64,000 bases of DNA, taken from UBA1181 sp045601045 (GTDB lineage: Bacteria > Bacteroidota > Bacteroidia > Bacteroidales > Paludibacteraceae). The first letter of the stretch is position 1. Each line of letters begins with the position of its first letter. The stretch is taken from NCBI GenBank assembly GCA_045601045.1, contig JAZRZA010000045.1, positions 49,995-113,994 on the forward strand. Direction: 5' to 3'. The position numbers and the translations under genes are program-made. Below the pieces are notes generated by a model, which had not been told where the DNA came from, did no database searches, and saw only the letters and a program-made list of their open reading frames with translations. This document shows positions 18,504-27,826 of the stretch, one piece after another.

Positions 18504-19505
18504 ATGGAGGCTAAAGAACCAAAAGTCGCTATTATGGGCGGTGGTAGCTGGGCGACCGCTATCGCTAAGATCTGTATGGCGAATAGGGATCGTCGGATCA
18601 ATTGGTACATGCGTAGGCAGGATCAGATCGACGATTTCAAAGAGATGGGACACAATCCCTCATATCTTTCCATGGCTCAGTTTGATGTCGATAGGATTGA
18701 TTTCTCCAGCAACATCAATGAGGTGGTGAAGCGTTCGGATATTCTGATTTTCGCTACGCCTTCGCCCTTCTTGAAATTGCATCTGAAGAAGCTTCGTGCC
18801 TCTTTAAAGAGTAAGATCGTCGTATCCGCGATCAAGGGTATCGTGCCGGATGAGAATTTGACTGTGTCGGAATATTTTAATCAGATCTACAATGTGCCAT
18901 TGGAGAATCTATTGGTGATCTCCGGTCCTTCGCATGCGGAGGAGGTGGCGATGGATCGTCTTTCCTATTTGACCATTGGTGGCGTCTCTCGAGACAATGC
19001 TAAGTTGTTGGCTAATATGTTGCTATGCAACTATGTAAAGACCTCCACCGTGGATGATGTGATCGGTTTGGAGTATGCTTCCGTCTTGAAGAATGTCTAT
19101 GCGATCGCTTCCGGTATATGCCATGGTTTGAAATATGGTGATAATTTCCAAGCGGTATTGATTTCCAACGCGATTCAGGAGATGCATCGTTTCTTGAACA
19201 TCGTGAATGAAAAGCAGCGAAATATTGCGGAATCCGCCTATTTGGGCGACTTGCTGGTAACCAGTTATTCCAAGTTCAGTCGAAACAGGACCTTTGGTAC
19301 GATGATTGGAAAGGGATATTCCGTCAAGACCGCGCAGGTGGAGATGGAGATGATCGCCGAAGGATATTATGGTACTAAGTGTATTCATGAGATCAATAAA
19401 ATGTTCCAGGTGAATATGCCGATCATGGATTCTGTATACAATATTTTGTATGGCAAAATTTCTCCGGCCATCGAAATCAAGGTGTTGACGGGATTACTCC
19501 GTTAA
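18504..19505 (+). CDS. gpsA: NAD(P)-dependent glycerol-3-phosphate dehydrogenase
   Basis: 333 residues. Reduces dihydroxyacetone phosphate to sn-glycerol 3-phosphate, the backbone for phospholipids. Rossmann glycine motif GGGSWATAIAKI at residues 10-21, substrate-site Lys in VSAIKGIVP (near 112), the GPSHAEEVA block and the catalytic Lys in LEYASVLKNVYAIASG (near 195). Length is normal for GpsA. It is translated 3 bases after lysS, almost certainly on the same message. Confidence 0.96.
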   Translation: MEAKEPKVAIMGGGSWATAIAKICMANRDRRINWYMRRQDQIDDFKEMGHNPSYLSMAQFDVDRIDFSSNINEVVKRSDILIFATPSPFLKLHLKKLRASLKSKIVVSAIKGIVPDENLTVSEYFNQIYNVPLENLLVISGPSHAEEVAMDRLSYLTIGGVSRDNAKLLANMLLCNYVKTSTVDDVIGLEYASVLKNVYAIASGICHGLKYGDNFQAVLISNAIQEMHRFLNIVNEKQRNIAESAYLGDLLVTSYSKFSRNRTFGTMIGKGYSVKTAQVEMEMIAEGYYGTKCIHEINKMFQVNMPIMDSVYNILYGKISPAIEIKVLTGLLR

Positions 19506-19553
19506 TTGGTTAGTGAATAACAATTATATACAATATAAAGTAGAATATTAAAA

Positions 19554-20915
19554 ATGGAAAACATTAAGTTGAACATTGAGAACGCCTTCGCTTGCGAGGG
19601 TTTGTATATCTCAAAGCCATGTGTCAATGCTTACGAGGCTAAAGTAAAAGAGTGTCAAGAGATGTTGCACTTCGGTAAAGGTAAGGGTAACGATTTCTTG
19701 GGTTGGTTGACATTGCCATCTTCTATCGATGACAACTTCATGGACAAGATCATCGCTACCGCTGATCGTTTGAGAAAGTCTTGCGATGTAGTGGTTGTCG
19801 CTGGTATCGGTGGTTCATACTTGGGCGCTCGTGCTGTCATTGAGGCCTTGTCAAACTCATTCGCCGCTTACTCAAAGAGCAAGGTGAACCCTGCTATCGT
19901 ATATGCTGGTAACAACATCAGCGAGGATTACTTGGCAGAGTTGTCTTCTTTCTTGAAGAGAAAACAATTCGGTATCATCAACATCTCTAAATCAGGTACT
20001 ACTACCGAGACTGCTTTGGCATTCCGTATCTTGAAGACTCAATTGGAGGAGCAAGTAGGTAAGGCAGAGGCAAAGAACCGTATTGTTGCCGTAACTGACG
20101 CTGCGAAGGGCGCATTGCGTACTTTGGCTACTCAAGAGGGTTATGAGACTTATGTAATTCCTGATAATGTAGGTGGACGTTTCTCTGTCCTCACTCCAGT
20201 AGGATTGTTGCCAATCGCTGTGGCTGGTTTCGATATCAAGAAGTTGGTCGCTGGTGCGAAGAAGATGCAAGAGATGTGTAACATCGATGTTCCTTTCTCA
20301 AAGAACCCTGCTGCTCAATACGCTGCTGTTCGTAACGAATTGTACCAAAAGGGTAAGAAGATCGAGATCTTGGTGAACTACCATCCTAAATTGCACTTTA
20401 TCGGTGAGTGGTGGAAGCAATTGTACGGAGAGTCTGAGGGTAAGGATTTGAAGGGTATTTTCCCTGCTGCAGTTGACTTCTCAACTGACCTTCACTCAAT
20501 GGGTCAATGGATCCAAGAGGGTGAGCGTACTATCTTCGAGACTGTTATCTCTATCAAGAGAGCTAACAAGAAGGTGGTTGTTCCTTCTGACAAGGAGAAC
20601 TTGGACGGTTTGAACTTCTTGGCTGGAAAGCGTGTTGACGAGGTGAACAAGATGGCTGAGTTGGGCGTTGTATTGGCTCACGTGGATGGTCAAGTTCCTA
20701 ACTTGCACATCGATCTTCCATCTTTGAACGAGTACTACATCGGTCAATTGTTCTACTTCTTCGAGAAGGCTTGTGGTATCAGCGGATACTTGCTTGGTGT
20801 GAACCCATTCAACCAACCAGGTGTTGAGGCTTACAAGAAGAACATGTTCGCATTGCTCGGCAAGCCAGGTTACGAGGAGGCTACCAAGGCAATTCAAGCA
20901 AGATTGAACAAATAA
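19554..20915 (+). CDS. pgi: Glucose-6-phosphate isomerase
   Basis: 453 residues, the shorter bacterial form. Interconverts glucose 6-phosphate and fructose 6-phosphate. Visible: GIGGSYLGARAVIEAL (sugar phosphate site), SKSGTTTETALAF, GGRFSVLTPVGLLP, GEWWKQLYGESEGKD (catalytic Glu), HSMGQW and the second signature NPFNQPGVEAYKKN. Codon choice is strongly biased (GGT, GCT, CGT, TTG, AAC), as expected of an abundant glycolytic enzyme. It follows gpsA by 48 bases, and a strong terminator ends the operon. Confidence 0.97.
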   Translation: MENIKLNIENAFACEGLYISKPCVNAYEAKVKECQEMLHFGKGKGNDFLGWLTLPSSIDDNFMDKIIATADRLRKSCDVVVVAGIGGSYLGARAVIEALSNSFAAYSKSKVNPAIVYAGNNISEDYLAELSSFLKRKQFGIINISKSGTTTETALAFRILKTQLEEQVGKAEAKNRIVAVTDAAKGALRTLATQEGYETYVIPDNVGGRFSVLTPVGLLPIAVAGFDIKKLVAGAKKMQEMCNIDVPFSKNPAAQYAAVRNELYQKGKKIEILVNYHPKLHFIGEWWKQLYGESEGKDLKGIFPAAVDFSTDLHSMGQWIQEGERTIFETVISIKRANKKVVVPSDKENLDGLNFLAGKRVDEVNKMAELGVVLAHVDGQVPNLHIDLPSLNEYYIGQLFYFFEKACGISGYLLGVNPFNQPGVEAYKKNMFALLGKPGYEEATKAIQARLNK

Positions 20916-20928
20916 TCATCAATAACCA

Positions 20929-20969
20929 AAGACCAAACGCCTGTCTATAGTGCGTTTGGTCTTTTTTTT
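20929..20969 (+). terminator. Terminator of lysS-gpsA-pgi
   Basis: Perfect 12-bp stem (20929-20940 with 20952-20963), 11-base loop, then T run. It ends just before the DedA start at 20977. Confidence 0.95.
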
Positions 20970-20976
20970 GTATTCT

Positions 20977-21612
20977 ATGGCTGATTTTCTTCAGTGGTGT
21001 CTCGATAATTTGAATTATTGGACCGTAGCGCTCTTGATGGCTATCGAGAGCTCATTTATTCCCTTCCCATCTGAAATCGTGGTGCCGCCAGCGGCATACA
21101 AGGCGGCTGCGGGAGAATTGAATATTTTTGGCGTGGTCGGCGCGGCGTCAGTGGGTGCGATTATCGGCTCGTTGATCAACTATGTGATTTCTTATACCTT
21201 GGGACGCTCGTTTGTCTATTGGTTTGTGAATACGAAGTTTGGTCATCTATGCCTCCTTTCCCAGGAGAAGATGGAGAAGGCGGAGGCCTATTTCCGTGAG
21301 CATGGCGTATCGTCCACTTTGGTGGGAAGATTGGTTCCCGCCGTTCGTCAATTGATCTCCATTCCGGCGGGATTGTCTAAGATGAAGTTGCATACCTTTG
21401 TCCTCTTCACCTTCTTGGGCGCGTTTGTTTGGAATTCCATTTTGGCGGCTATCGGATATGGTTTGCATAGCGTCGTTTCGATGGATGAGTTGTCGAATGC
21501 TGTCTCTCAGTATAAACCCTATTTGGCTGCGGGTGGTATTTTGCTGTTTGTCTGCTTTGTCGGATATTTAGTTATTTCAGGAAAAAAGAAAAAGAAAGAA
21601 TCGGGAGAATAA
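20977..21612 (+). CDS. DedA family membrane protein
   Basis: 211 residues from ATG 20977. An upstream in-frame GTG (20950) lies in the terminator loop and is rejected. DedA proteins are inner-membrane proteins needed for membrane homeostasis; some recycle undecaprenyl phosphate or move phospholipids. Hallmarks: ESSFIPFPSEIVVPPAAY with the re-entrant-loop Glu/Pro residues near the N-terminus, YTLGRSF, the second loop GRLVPAVRQLISIPAGLSKM with the conserved Arg, and a final transmembrane helix before a Lys-rich cytosolic tail (SGKKKKKESGE). Its position ahead of the exopolysaccharide locus would suit undecaprenyl phosphate recycling, but a terminator separates them. Confidence 0.93.
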   Translation: MADFLQWCLDNLNYWTVALLMAIESSFIPFPSEIVVPPAAYKAAAGELNIFGVVGAASVGAIIGSLINYVISYTLGRSFVYWFVNTKFGHLCLLSQEKMEKAEAYFREHGVSSTLVGRLVPAVRQLISIPAGLSKMKLHTFVLFTFLGAFVWNSILAAIGYGLHSVVSMDELSNAVSQYKPYLAAGGILLFVCFVGYLVISGKKKKKESGE

Positions 21613-21637
21613 GGTTGTTCCCCCATTTACATAGTAG

Positions 21638-21669
21638 GAGGCGTTTCTTGGGAAACGTCTCTTTTTTTT
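21638..21669 (+). terminator. Terminator after DedA
   Basis: 10-bp stem (21638-21647, 21652-21661, one G-U pair), 4-base loop, eight T. Confidence 0.93.
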
Positions 21670-21776
21670 CTTGATATTTTGTCGGAAAAATATGCTTGTG
21701 AGGTAGAAAATTGTTATATTCGCAATACGTTGGCTAAAGCGGGCTTTGGTTGGACGTTATTGAAAAACAGATTGAA

Positions 21777-22604
21777 ATGAAACACAAGCATATATTCGGA
21801 TTGCGGGGAATGGAATGGATCTTATGGGTGCTGGTCCCGATGATATTATTCTCTTCCTGTACATCAAAAAAGGAGATCGCCTATCTACAAGATCAGGAGG
21901 GTGCGGTCAGTGCGGCGACTGATTCGTTGTATGATGCCCGTATCAAGCCCAAGGACCTTCTGACCATCACAGTCAATACCTTCGACAAAGAGGCTTCGTT
22001 GCCTTTCAACCTGATGTATCCCGCCAGTTCTCCGAACGGCTACTCCAATAATATCGGCGAGAATGCGATGCAAAAATATTTGGTGGATAACGATGGAAGC
22101 ATCGATTTCCCAGTGTTGGGGCGTGTCAAGGTCTCTGGTCTGACCAAGAAAGAGGTGGAGGCCTATTTAAGGGGCCGATTGAGCCACTATCTTAAGAATG
22201 AGCCGCTGGTCAATGTGCGGATGGTGAATTATAAGATTTCCGTGATTGGCGAGGTGGCTCGACCCAATACCTACACTATCACGAATGAGAAGGTGAATGT
22301 CTTAGAAGCTTTGGCCTTAGCAGGAGATTTGACTATCTATGGTAAGAGAAAGAATGTGAAATTGATGCGGGAATCCGAATCGGGCGAACGTGGCGTATAT
22401 GTGCTAGACCTAACGGATAAGAACCTGATCAATTCTCCTTATTTTTATCTTCAACAGAATGACGTTCTCTATGTGGAACCCAATAAGACCAAGATGAGAA
22501 ACAGTCGTTATAGTGCTCTGACCGGACAAATTTTGACCGGTACATCCGTTGTGGTTTCTGTGGCAAGTTTGATCGCCACACTTACAGTAAAAAGTAAAAA
22601 ATAG
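21777..22604 (+). CDS. Polysaccharide export lipoprotein, Wza-like
   Basis: 275 residues from ATG 21777 (the in-frame TTG at 21750 would add nine charged residues before the signal). Signal ends in MILFSSC, giving an outer-membrane lipoprotein. Residues about 45-140 are the Poly_export domain (RIKPKDLLTITV, then NDGSIDFPVLGRVKVSGLTKKEVEAYL), followed by a SLBB-type segment (KISVIGEVARPNTYTI) and a C-terminal hydrophobic segment (TSVVVSVASLIATLTV) that may span the outer membrane. Wza-type proteins form the exit pore for capsule or exopolysaccharide. It is the first gene of the locus and precedes the BY-kinase by 13 bases, the usual pairing. Confidence 0.93.
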   Translation: MKHKHIFGLRGMEWILWVLVPMILFSSCTSKKEIAYLQDQEGAVSAATDSLYDARIKPKDLLTITVNTFDKEASLPFNLMYPASSPNGYSNNIGENAMQKYLVDNDGSIDFPVLGRVKVSGLTKKEVEAYLRGRLSHYLKNEPLVNVRMVNYKISVIGEVARPNTYTITNEKVNVLEALALAGDLTIYGKRKNVKLMRESESGERGVYVLDLTDKNLINSPYFYLQQNDVLYVEPNKTKMRNSRYSALTGQILTGTSVVVSVASLIATLTVKSKK

Positions 22605-22617
22605 CTAAAATCGTGAT

Positions 22618-24999
22618 ATGGTAAACGCCAAGCAAAATATTCAGTCGAATGAAATGGAAGAGGGAAGTGTTGACCTAAAAGACTTGGTCTATTCTTTCAT
22701 TTCGCATTGGAAAATCTTCGCGATTTCCATGGGTGTCTGCCTCTTAGGCGCGCTTGCCTATTTGCATTTTACCATTCCCACCTATCGTGTCACTTCTAAG
22801 ATTATGATCCGTGACGAGAAGCGCGGTGGGGGTTTTTTCTCCGAGATCTCTGTGTTCGATGATATTGATATGCTTTACAAGGCCAATACAGAGAACGAAG
22901 TGGAATTGTTGAAGTCCAAGACATTGGTGAAAAATGTGATCTTGGAGCGTGGCTTGTATGTGGATTATTACGGAAAATCTTTCATGAAACGTCGTGATAT
23001 ATCATCGAATCCCCCAGTTGTCCTAGTGGATTCTTTGTTTGATCCAACACTTTTAAAGGGGACTTTAGAGGTGGAAATGAAGCGTCATGATGATAATTCC
23101 GTGCATGTGACTATGACTTATGATCAAGAAGTGAGCCTTGACACTCTCTTCCACGATTTCCCGATTGAGATTCATACCATGGCGGGCCCCTTGTGTTTTG
23201 CGCTTACAGGGGATTGGCATCGTAATGATGAATTCGGCACTGTTTTGGTGACTTTGAATCACCCCATTACCAAGGCGAAGTATTACATAAAACGTTTGAC
23301 TTTGTCGCAGATGAGTAAGAATTCCTCTATTGTGGAACTATTGCTCCATACGACCAATAAAGATCGAGGAGTCTCTTTCTTGAATGGTTTGATTGACATC
23401 TATAACCGTCAAGCGGTGGAGGAAAAAAACGAAGTGGCGACTAAAACAGCTCTTTTCATCGATAACCGTATCAAAGTATTGACCGAAGAGTTGGGAGAAA
23501 CCGAGAAAAATCTGGAAAAATACAAGAAGCGCGAAGGTTTGACCGAGCTTTCATCCAATGCGCAGGTCTATTTACAGAAAGGTACGGAGTATGAACAGAA
23601 ACGTGTGGATTGTGAGACTCAGCTCAATTTGGTTTTGTCGTTGAAGAATTATCTGTTGGACGAATCTAATAGAGGCAATGTGATTCCGTCAAATATTGGC
23701 ATCAATGATGCGGGATTGATGGCTCAAATTAATCAATACAACAATCTTCTTTTGGCGCGAGTGAAATTATTGCAGACCACATCGGAGAATAATCCTGTTG
23801 TGGAGCAGCAGACGTTGCAGATCAATGGGTTGTTCGAGAATATCAAATTATTGGTGAGCAACGTGGAAAAGGGGTTGAATATCTCCTTGTCCGATTTGGA
23901 ACGTCAGGCGCAGAAGTTCCGTGGCCAAATTAGCAATGTGCCTACCCAAGAGCGTCTTTTTGTGGAGATAGAACGTCAGCGACAGATTCAACAACAGTTG
24001 TTCCTTCTTCTGCTCCAAAAACGAGAAGAGAATGCTTTGACAATGGCTGCCACTTTGAATTGCGCGAAAGTGGTGGATGAAAGTTTAGCGGATGATAAGC
24101 CAATTGCTCCTAAGAGTGCCTTGGTCTTATTCCTTGCGGTTGTTTTAGGATTGGTGTTGCCGATTGTATATGTTTATTTAAAACGTTTCTTCTCTTTTAA
24201 TGTGGAGAATGCGGATGAATTGGAGAGTGAGAAACTGACGACTTTGCCAGTTTTGGCGGAGTTGCCCTATAAAGAGGCGAAGTTGAGTGATGAAAAATGG
24301 CGGATGGTTTGTGAAGAGCCTTTCCGTTTACTTCGTACCAATTTGCAGTTTATTCAACGAAACAAGGAAAGCAAAGTGATGTTGGTCACATCGTTCATCC
24401 CTAACGAAGGAAAAACGTTTGTGGCAAGTAATGTCGCACTCTCTTTCGCCACGCTGTCGAAAAGAATTCTATTAGTGGGTGCTGATATCCGTAATCCTCA
24501 AATACAGAGTTATTTCCCTGAAAAGGTTGAAAATGGGCTCTCCAATTACCTTTCGAATGAGTCGTTGCGAGTGGAGGATATCATTGTCCGGACGGAACAT
24601 GCCAATTTGGATGTTATTCATGCGGGTCAGGTGCCTCCTAATCCGACTGAGTTATTGTCACGTGCCCGTTGGGACGAGTTGTTCGCTGAGTTGCGCAACC
24701 GATATGACTATATATTAATTGATTCGGCTCCTGTTTCCATTGTCACCGATACTTTGGTCCTTTCCAGAGTGGCGGATGTGACGGTTTTTGTATGCCGTTC
24801 AAGATTCTTGAGTAAACGATGCTTCAAGTATATCAATAATTTGGCGGAGGAAGAACGTTTGCCGAATGTCGGAATTGTACTCAATGCGGTTCGTAAGTCG
24901 AAGAGCAGCCAATATGGTGATAGTTACGGATATGGCTATGGTTATGGTTACGGCTATGGTTATGGCTATGGCCATCGACACAAGCAAAATTCAGATTGA
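22618..24999 (+). CDS. Wzc-like chain-length protein fused to BY-kinase
   Basis: 793 residues. A Wzz domain sits between transmembrane helices near 31-51 and 500-523, with a long periplasmic coiled coil (about 270-470). The cytosolic BY-kinase has Walker A SFIPNEGKTF (near 591), Walker A' LLVGADIRNP (near 618) and Walker B YILIDSAPVS (near 700). Walker A' has Gly where proteobacterial Wzc has Asp (usual DADLR), which I believe is common in Bacteroidota. The C-terminal tyrosine cluster is extreme: SQYGDS then eight Tyr-Gly dipeptides. BY-kinases autophosphorylate this tail, and the phosphorylation cycle controls polymer length and export with the Wza pore. Confidence 0.95.
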   Translation: MVNAKQNIQSNEMEEGSVDLKDLVYSFISHWKIFAISMGVCLLGALAYLHFTIPTYRVTSKIMIRDEKRGGGFFSEISVFDDIDMLYKANTENEVELLKSKTLVKNVILERGLYVDYYGKSFMKRRDISSNPPVVLVDSLFDPTLLKGTLEVEMKRHDDNSVHVTMTYDQEVSLDTLFHDFPIEIHTMAGPLCFALTGDWHRNDEFGTVLVTLNHPITKAKYYIKRLTLSQMSKNSSIVELLLHTTNKDRGVSFLNGLIDIYNRQAVEEKNEVATKTALFIDNRIKVLTEELGETEKNLEKYKKREGLTELSSNAQVYLQKGTEYEQKRVDCETQLNLVLSLKNYLLDESNRGNVIPSNIGINDAGLMAQINQYNNLLLARVKLLQTTSENNPVVEQQTLQINGLFENIKLLVSNVEKGLNISLSDLERQAQKFRGQISNVPTQERLFVEIERQRQIQQQLFLLLLQKREENALTMAATLNCAKVVDESLADDKPIAPKSALVLFLAVVLGLVLPIVYVYLKRFFSFNVENADELESEKLTTLPVLAELPYKEAKLSDEKWRMVCEEPFRLLRTNLQFIQRNKESKVMLVTSFIPNEGKTFVASNVALSFATLSKRILLVGADIRNPQIQSYFPEKVENGLSNYLSNESLRVEDIIVRTEHANLDVIHAGQVPPNPTELLSRARWDELFAELRNRYDYILIDSAPVSIVTDTLVLSRVADVTVFVCRSRFLSKRCFKYINNLAEEERLPNVGIVLNAVRKSKSSQYGDSYGYGYGYGYGYGYGYGHRHKQNSD
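24925..24972 (+). repeat. Hexanucleotide repeat encoding (Tyr-Gly)8
   Basis: Eight consecutive TAY-GGN units (mostly TATGGC or TATGGT) in the kinase tail. Units vary only at third positions and remain in frame. Confidence 0.9.
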
Positions 25000-25024
25000 T
25001 AGTTGATGCTATTTGGGTAAGTGT

Positions 25025-26317
25025 ATGGATATTTCATTGGACAATATACGTATTGGTGTGATTGGATTGGGGTATGTAGGCCTTCCACTGGCTCGTCTCT
25101 TTTCCACCCGATACAAGACAGTAGGATTTGATAAAAATAGCGCCCGTATTGAGGGATTGCGAAAAGGTCATGACGATACGTTGGAAGTGAGTGACGAACT
25201 GCTCTCCGATGCGTTGAAGCGAGGCTTTTATTGTACTTCCGAAATTGAGGAGATCAGAGATTGTAATTTCTATGTGGTGGCAGTTCCTACGCCAGTGGAC
25301 AATGATAATGTGCCTGATTTGGCCCCATTGTATGGCGCAAGTGAAATGGTCGGCCGTGTGATCGCGAAGGGAGATATTGTTGTTTACGAATCTACGGTCT
25401 ATCCCGGTGTGACGGAGGATGAGTGTATTCCCATTATAGAACGTGTCTCCGGATTGAAGTTCAACCAAGATTTCTTTGCGGGTTACTCTCCCGAGCGGAT
25501 CAATCCTGGTGATAAGGAACATAGTGTTGAGAAGATCATCAAGGTGACTTCCGGATCTACTCCGGAGGTGGCAGACCTAGTCGATCGGGTTTACAACTCC
25601 GTTTTGGAGAACGGTACCCACAAAGCCTCTTCCATTCGTGTGGCGGAGGCGAGTAAAATCATTGAAAATTCGCAACGTGATGTCAACATCGCCTTTATGA
25701 ATGAGTTGGCCAAGATATTCAATGCGATGGATATTGATACCAGTGATGTGATAGAAGCGGCTGCCACCAAGTGGAATTTCATTAAAATGAAACCTGGCTT
25801 GGTGGGTGGACACTGTATCTCTGTGGATCCATACTACCTGATTCAAAAGGCGGAAGTCTATGGCGTATTGCCCCGTGTGATGATTTCCGCACGTCGTTTG
25901 AATGATGGTATGGGCGCTTATGTGGCGGAACAGACCATTAAATGCATGAACAAAAAGGGCTTGATGGTAAAGGATTCCAAAATTTTGCTGCTTGGCTTTA
26001 CCTTTAAGGAGAATTGTCCTGACATCCGTAACACCAAGGTGGCCGATATTTATCAAACGCTATGCGAATATACTCACCATATTGAGGTCTATGATCCTTG
26101 GGCCGATGCGGAGAAGGTAAAGACGAAATACGGCATCTCTTTGTCGAAAAGAAATTTTTCCGAGATGAAGGGATGTTTTGATGCGGTGATATTGGCAGTT
26201 TCACACAATGAGTTCAAAAATTTGGATGTGCGCTCGCTTCTTTCCGATAGCGAGATTGGTGTGGTCTATGATGTGAAGAGTTTCCTTCCGAAAGAGATGG
26301 TGGATGGTCGGTTGTGA
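25025..26317 (+). CDS. UDP-N-acetyl-hexosamine dehydrogenase (nucleotide sugar dehydrogenase)
   Basis: 430 residues from ATG 25025 (the TTG at 25013 is rejected). Oxidises a UDP-sugar C6 to the uronic acid with two NAD+. N-terminal Rossmann motif IGVIGLGYVGLPLA, then VAVPTPVD and YESTVYPGVTE; catalytic Cys in GGHCISVDPYYL (near 265), LGFTFKENCPDIRNT in the C-terminal domain. The FSPER-like block (GYSPERINPGD) and GGHCI context resemble the TviB/WbpA/CapL group acting on UDP-GlcNAc or UDP-GalNAc rather than UDP-glucose dehydrogenases. It implies an N-acetyl-hexosaminuronic acid in the polymer, or a precursor made from it. Confidence 0.9.
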   Translation: MDISLDNIRIGVIGLGYVGLPLARLFSTRYKTVGFDKNSARIEGLRKGHDDTLEVSDELLSDALKRGFYCTSEIEEIRDCNFYVVAVPTPVDNDNVPDLAPLYGASEMVGRVIAKGDIVVYESTVYPGVTEDECIPIIERVSGLKFNQDFFAGYSPERINPGDKEHSVEKIIKVTSGSTPEVADLVDRVYNSVLENGTHKASSIRVAEASKIIENSQRDVNIAFMNELAKIFNAMDIDTSDVIEAAATKWNFIKMKPGLVGGHCISVDPYYLIQKAEVYGVLPRVMISARRLNDGMGAYVAEQTIKCMNKKGLMVKDSKILLLGFTFKENCPDIRNTKVADIYQTLCEYTHHIEVYDPWADAEKVKTKYGISLSKRNFSEMKGCFDAVILAVSHNEFKNLDVRSLLSDSEIGVVYDVKSFLPKEMVDGRL

Positions 26318-26347
26318 TATTAATACTCTTATGTAATTCTAATCTGA

Positions 26348-27826
26348 ATGCCAGAGTCGTTATATAAAAATATTATAATAGGCACAAAATGGTCCGCGAT
26401 AACTGAGTTGGTGGCTAAAATAGCATCCTCTCTTGTCTCATTAACCCTTGCGCGTCTTTTGGCTCCTGAAGCCTTTGGCGTGGTGGCTTCCGTGATGATG
26501 ATAGTCTCCTTTGCGCAGATCTTCACAGATGCTGGATTCCAAAAGTATATTGTACAGCATGAGAATAAAGGTGAGGAAGATCTGTCTCAAATAACCAATG
26601 TCGCTTTTTGGAGTAATTTGGTGTTGTCAATCCTTCTCTGGCTATTGATATTTGTGTGCCGAGATGCTTTGTCCTCTTTGGTGGGATGTCCCAGTAAGGG
26701 GGCTGTTTTGTCTGTTGCCGCGCTTGCGATTCCCTTTTCCGGTTTTTCTTCTATTCAGATGGCATTATACAAGCGCAAGTTTGACTTTAAGACATTGTTT
26801 AGATTCCGTTTGGTCAACTTGCTTGTGCCCTTGCTTGTGACCATACCCCTGGCTTTTTTATGGCACAGTTATTGGGCGATTGTTATAGGCACATTGTCGG
26901 TTCATATTTTAAACGGTTTTTTGTTTATATATTTCTCCTCATGGCGGCCTGGTTTTTATTTTTCGTTTCCTTTGCTGAAACAGATGCTGTCATTCTCTTC
27001 TTGGTCACTTTTTGATTCACTTTCTGTTTGGCTGACCGCCACTGTGGATGTTTTTATTGTTGGCGTTATGCTCAGTCAACATGCCTTAGGTCTTTATAAA
27101 ACATCTATTATTCTTGTCTCGCAGATCTTTTGTGTCGTGACCTCCGTGGCAAATCCAATATTGTTTTCCGCACTTTCTCGTTTACAGAATGATAAAGAGG
27201 AGTTTTTCGCTCTCTTCTTTAAGTTTCAACGTTATGTTTCATTGTTGGTTTTCCCTATAGGATTGGTTGTCTTCTCTTATAATGACTGGGTAACTTATCT
27301 CTTTTTGGGGGAACAGTGGATGGAAGCCTCTTTCTTCATCGGTTTTTTTGGCCTTGTATTTCCTCTAGTCGTAACTGTGTCTCGTTTTTGTAGTGAAATT
27401 TATCGTTCATTGGGGAAGCCAAAATTGTCAGTGTTGGCACAGTGGTTATATATTTTTCTTTTGTGTCCATCCTTGTATTTCTCTGTTAAAGCCGGTTGGG
27501 AACAAGTATGTGCCGCGCGTGTGTATGTGACCATAGCTTTCGTCGGGATACATTTGATGATTATGTGGCGTGTGATAAAGAAAAGTCCGATAGTTATGAT
27601 AGAGAATATTATTCCGTTATGCGCTTTGATGATTGCGTTAATTCTTGTCGCGCATTATTTGAGAGGCGTTGATGGATCGTTTATTTGGCAAGTTATTACT
27701 TTGTTGATTGTGGTAACCCTTTATGTCGTTGGTCTTTTCCTTTTCCCAAGGCAAAGGATGGATGTAAAGGGATTGTGGGATTATTTCCTGCGTCAATCAA
27801 AATCTGAACGTAATACATTCGTATGA
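26348..27826 (+). CDS. Polysaccharide flippase, Wzx/PST type
   Basis: 492 residues, very hydrophobic, about 12-14 transmembrane helices. The N-terminus (KWSAITELVAKIASSLVSLTLARLL) with the following LAPEAFGVVA is the typical opening of lipopolysaccharide flippases of the MOP superfamily, with a positively charged first loop. It would flip the undecaprenyl-linked repeat unit to the periplasm. It overlaps the next gene by 4 bases (ATGA), so it is coupled to the polymerase. Confidence 0.92.
   Translation: MPESLYKNIIIGTKWSAITELVAKIASSLVSLTLARLLAPEAFGVVASVMMIVSFAQIFTDAGFQKYIVQHENKGEEDLSQITNVAFWSNLVLSILLWLLIFVCRDALSSLVGCPSKGAVLSVAALAIPFSGFSSIQMALYKRKFDFKTLFRFRLVNLLVPLLVTIPLAFLWHSYWAIVIGTLSVHILNGFLFIYFSSWRPGFYFSFPLLKQMLSFSSWSLFDSLSVWLTATVDVFIVGVMLSQHALGLYKTSIILVSQIFCVVTSVANPILFSALSRLQNDKEEFFALFFKFQRYVSLLVFPIGLVVFSYNDWVTYLFLGEQWMEASFFIGFFGLVFPLVVTVSRFCSEIYRSLGKPKLSVLAQWLYIFLLCPSLYFSVKAGWEQVCAARVYVTIAFVGIHLMIMWRVIKKSPIVMIENIIPLCALMIALILVAHYLRGVDGSFIWQVITLLIVVTLYVVGLFLFPRQRMDVKGLWDYFLRQSKSERNTFV

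Noticed and set aside
20950..20976. GTG start extending the DedA protein by nine residues
   Set aside because: It lies in the loop and right arm of the pgi terminator, and the ATG at 20977 gives the usual DedA N-terminus.
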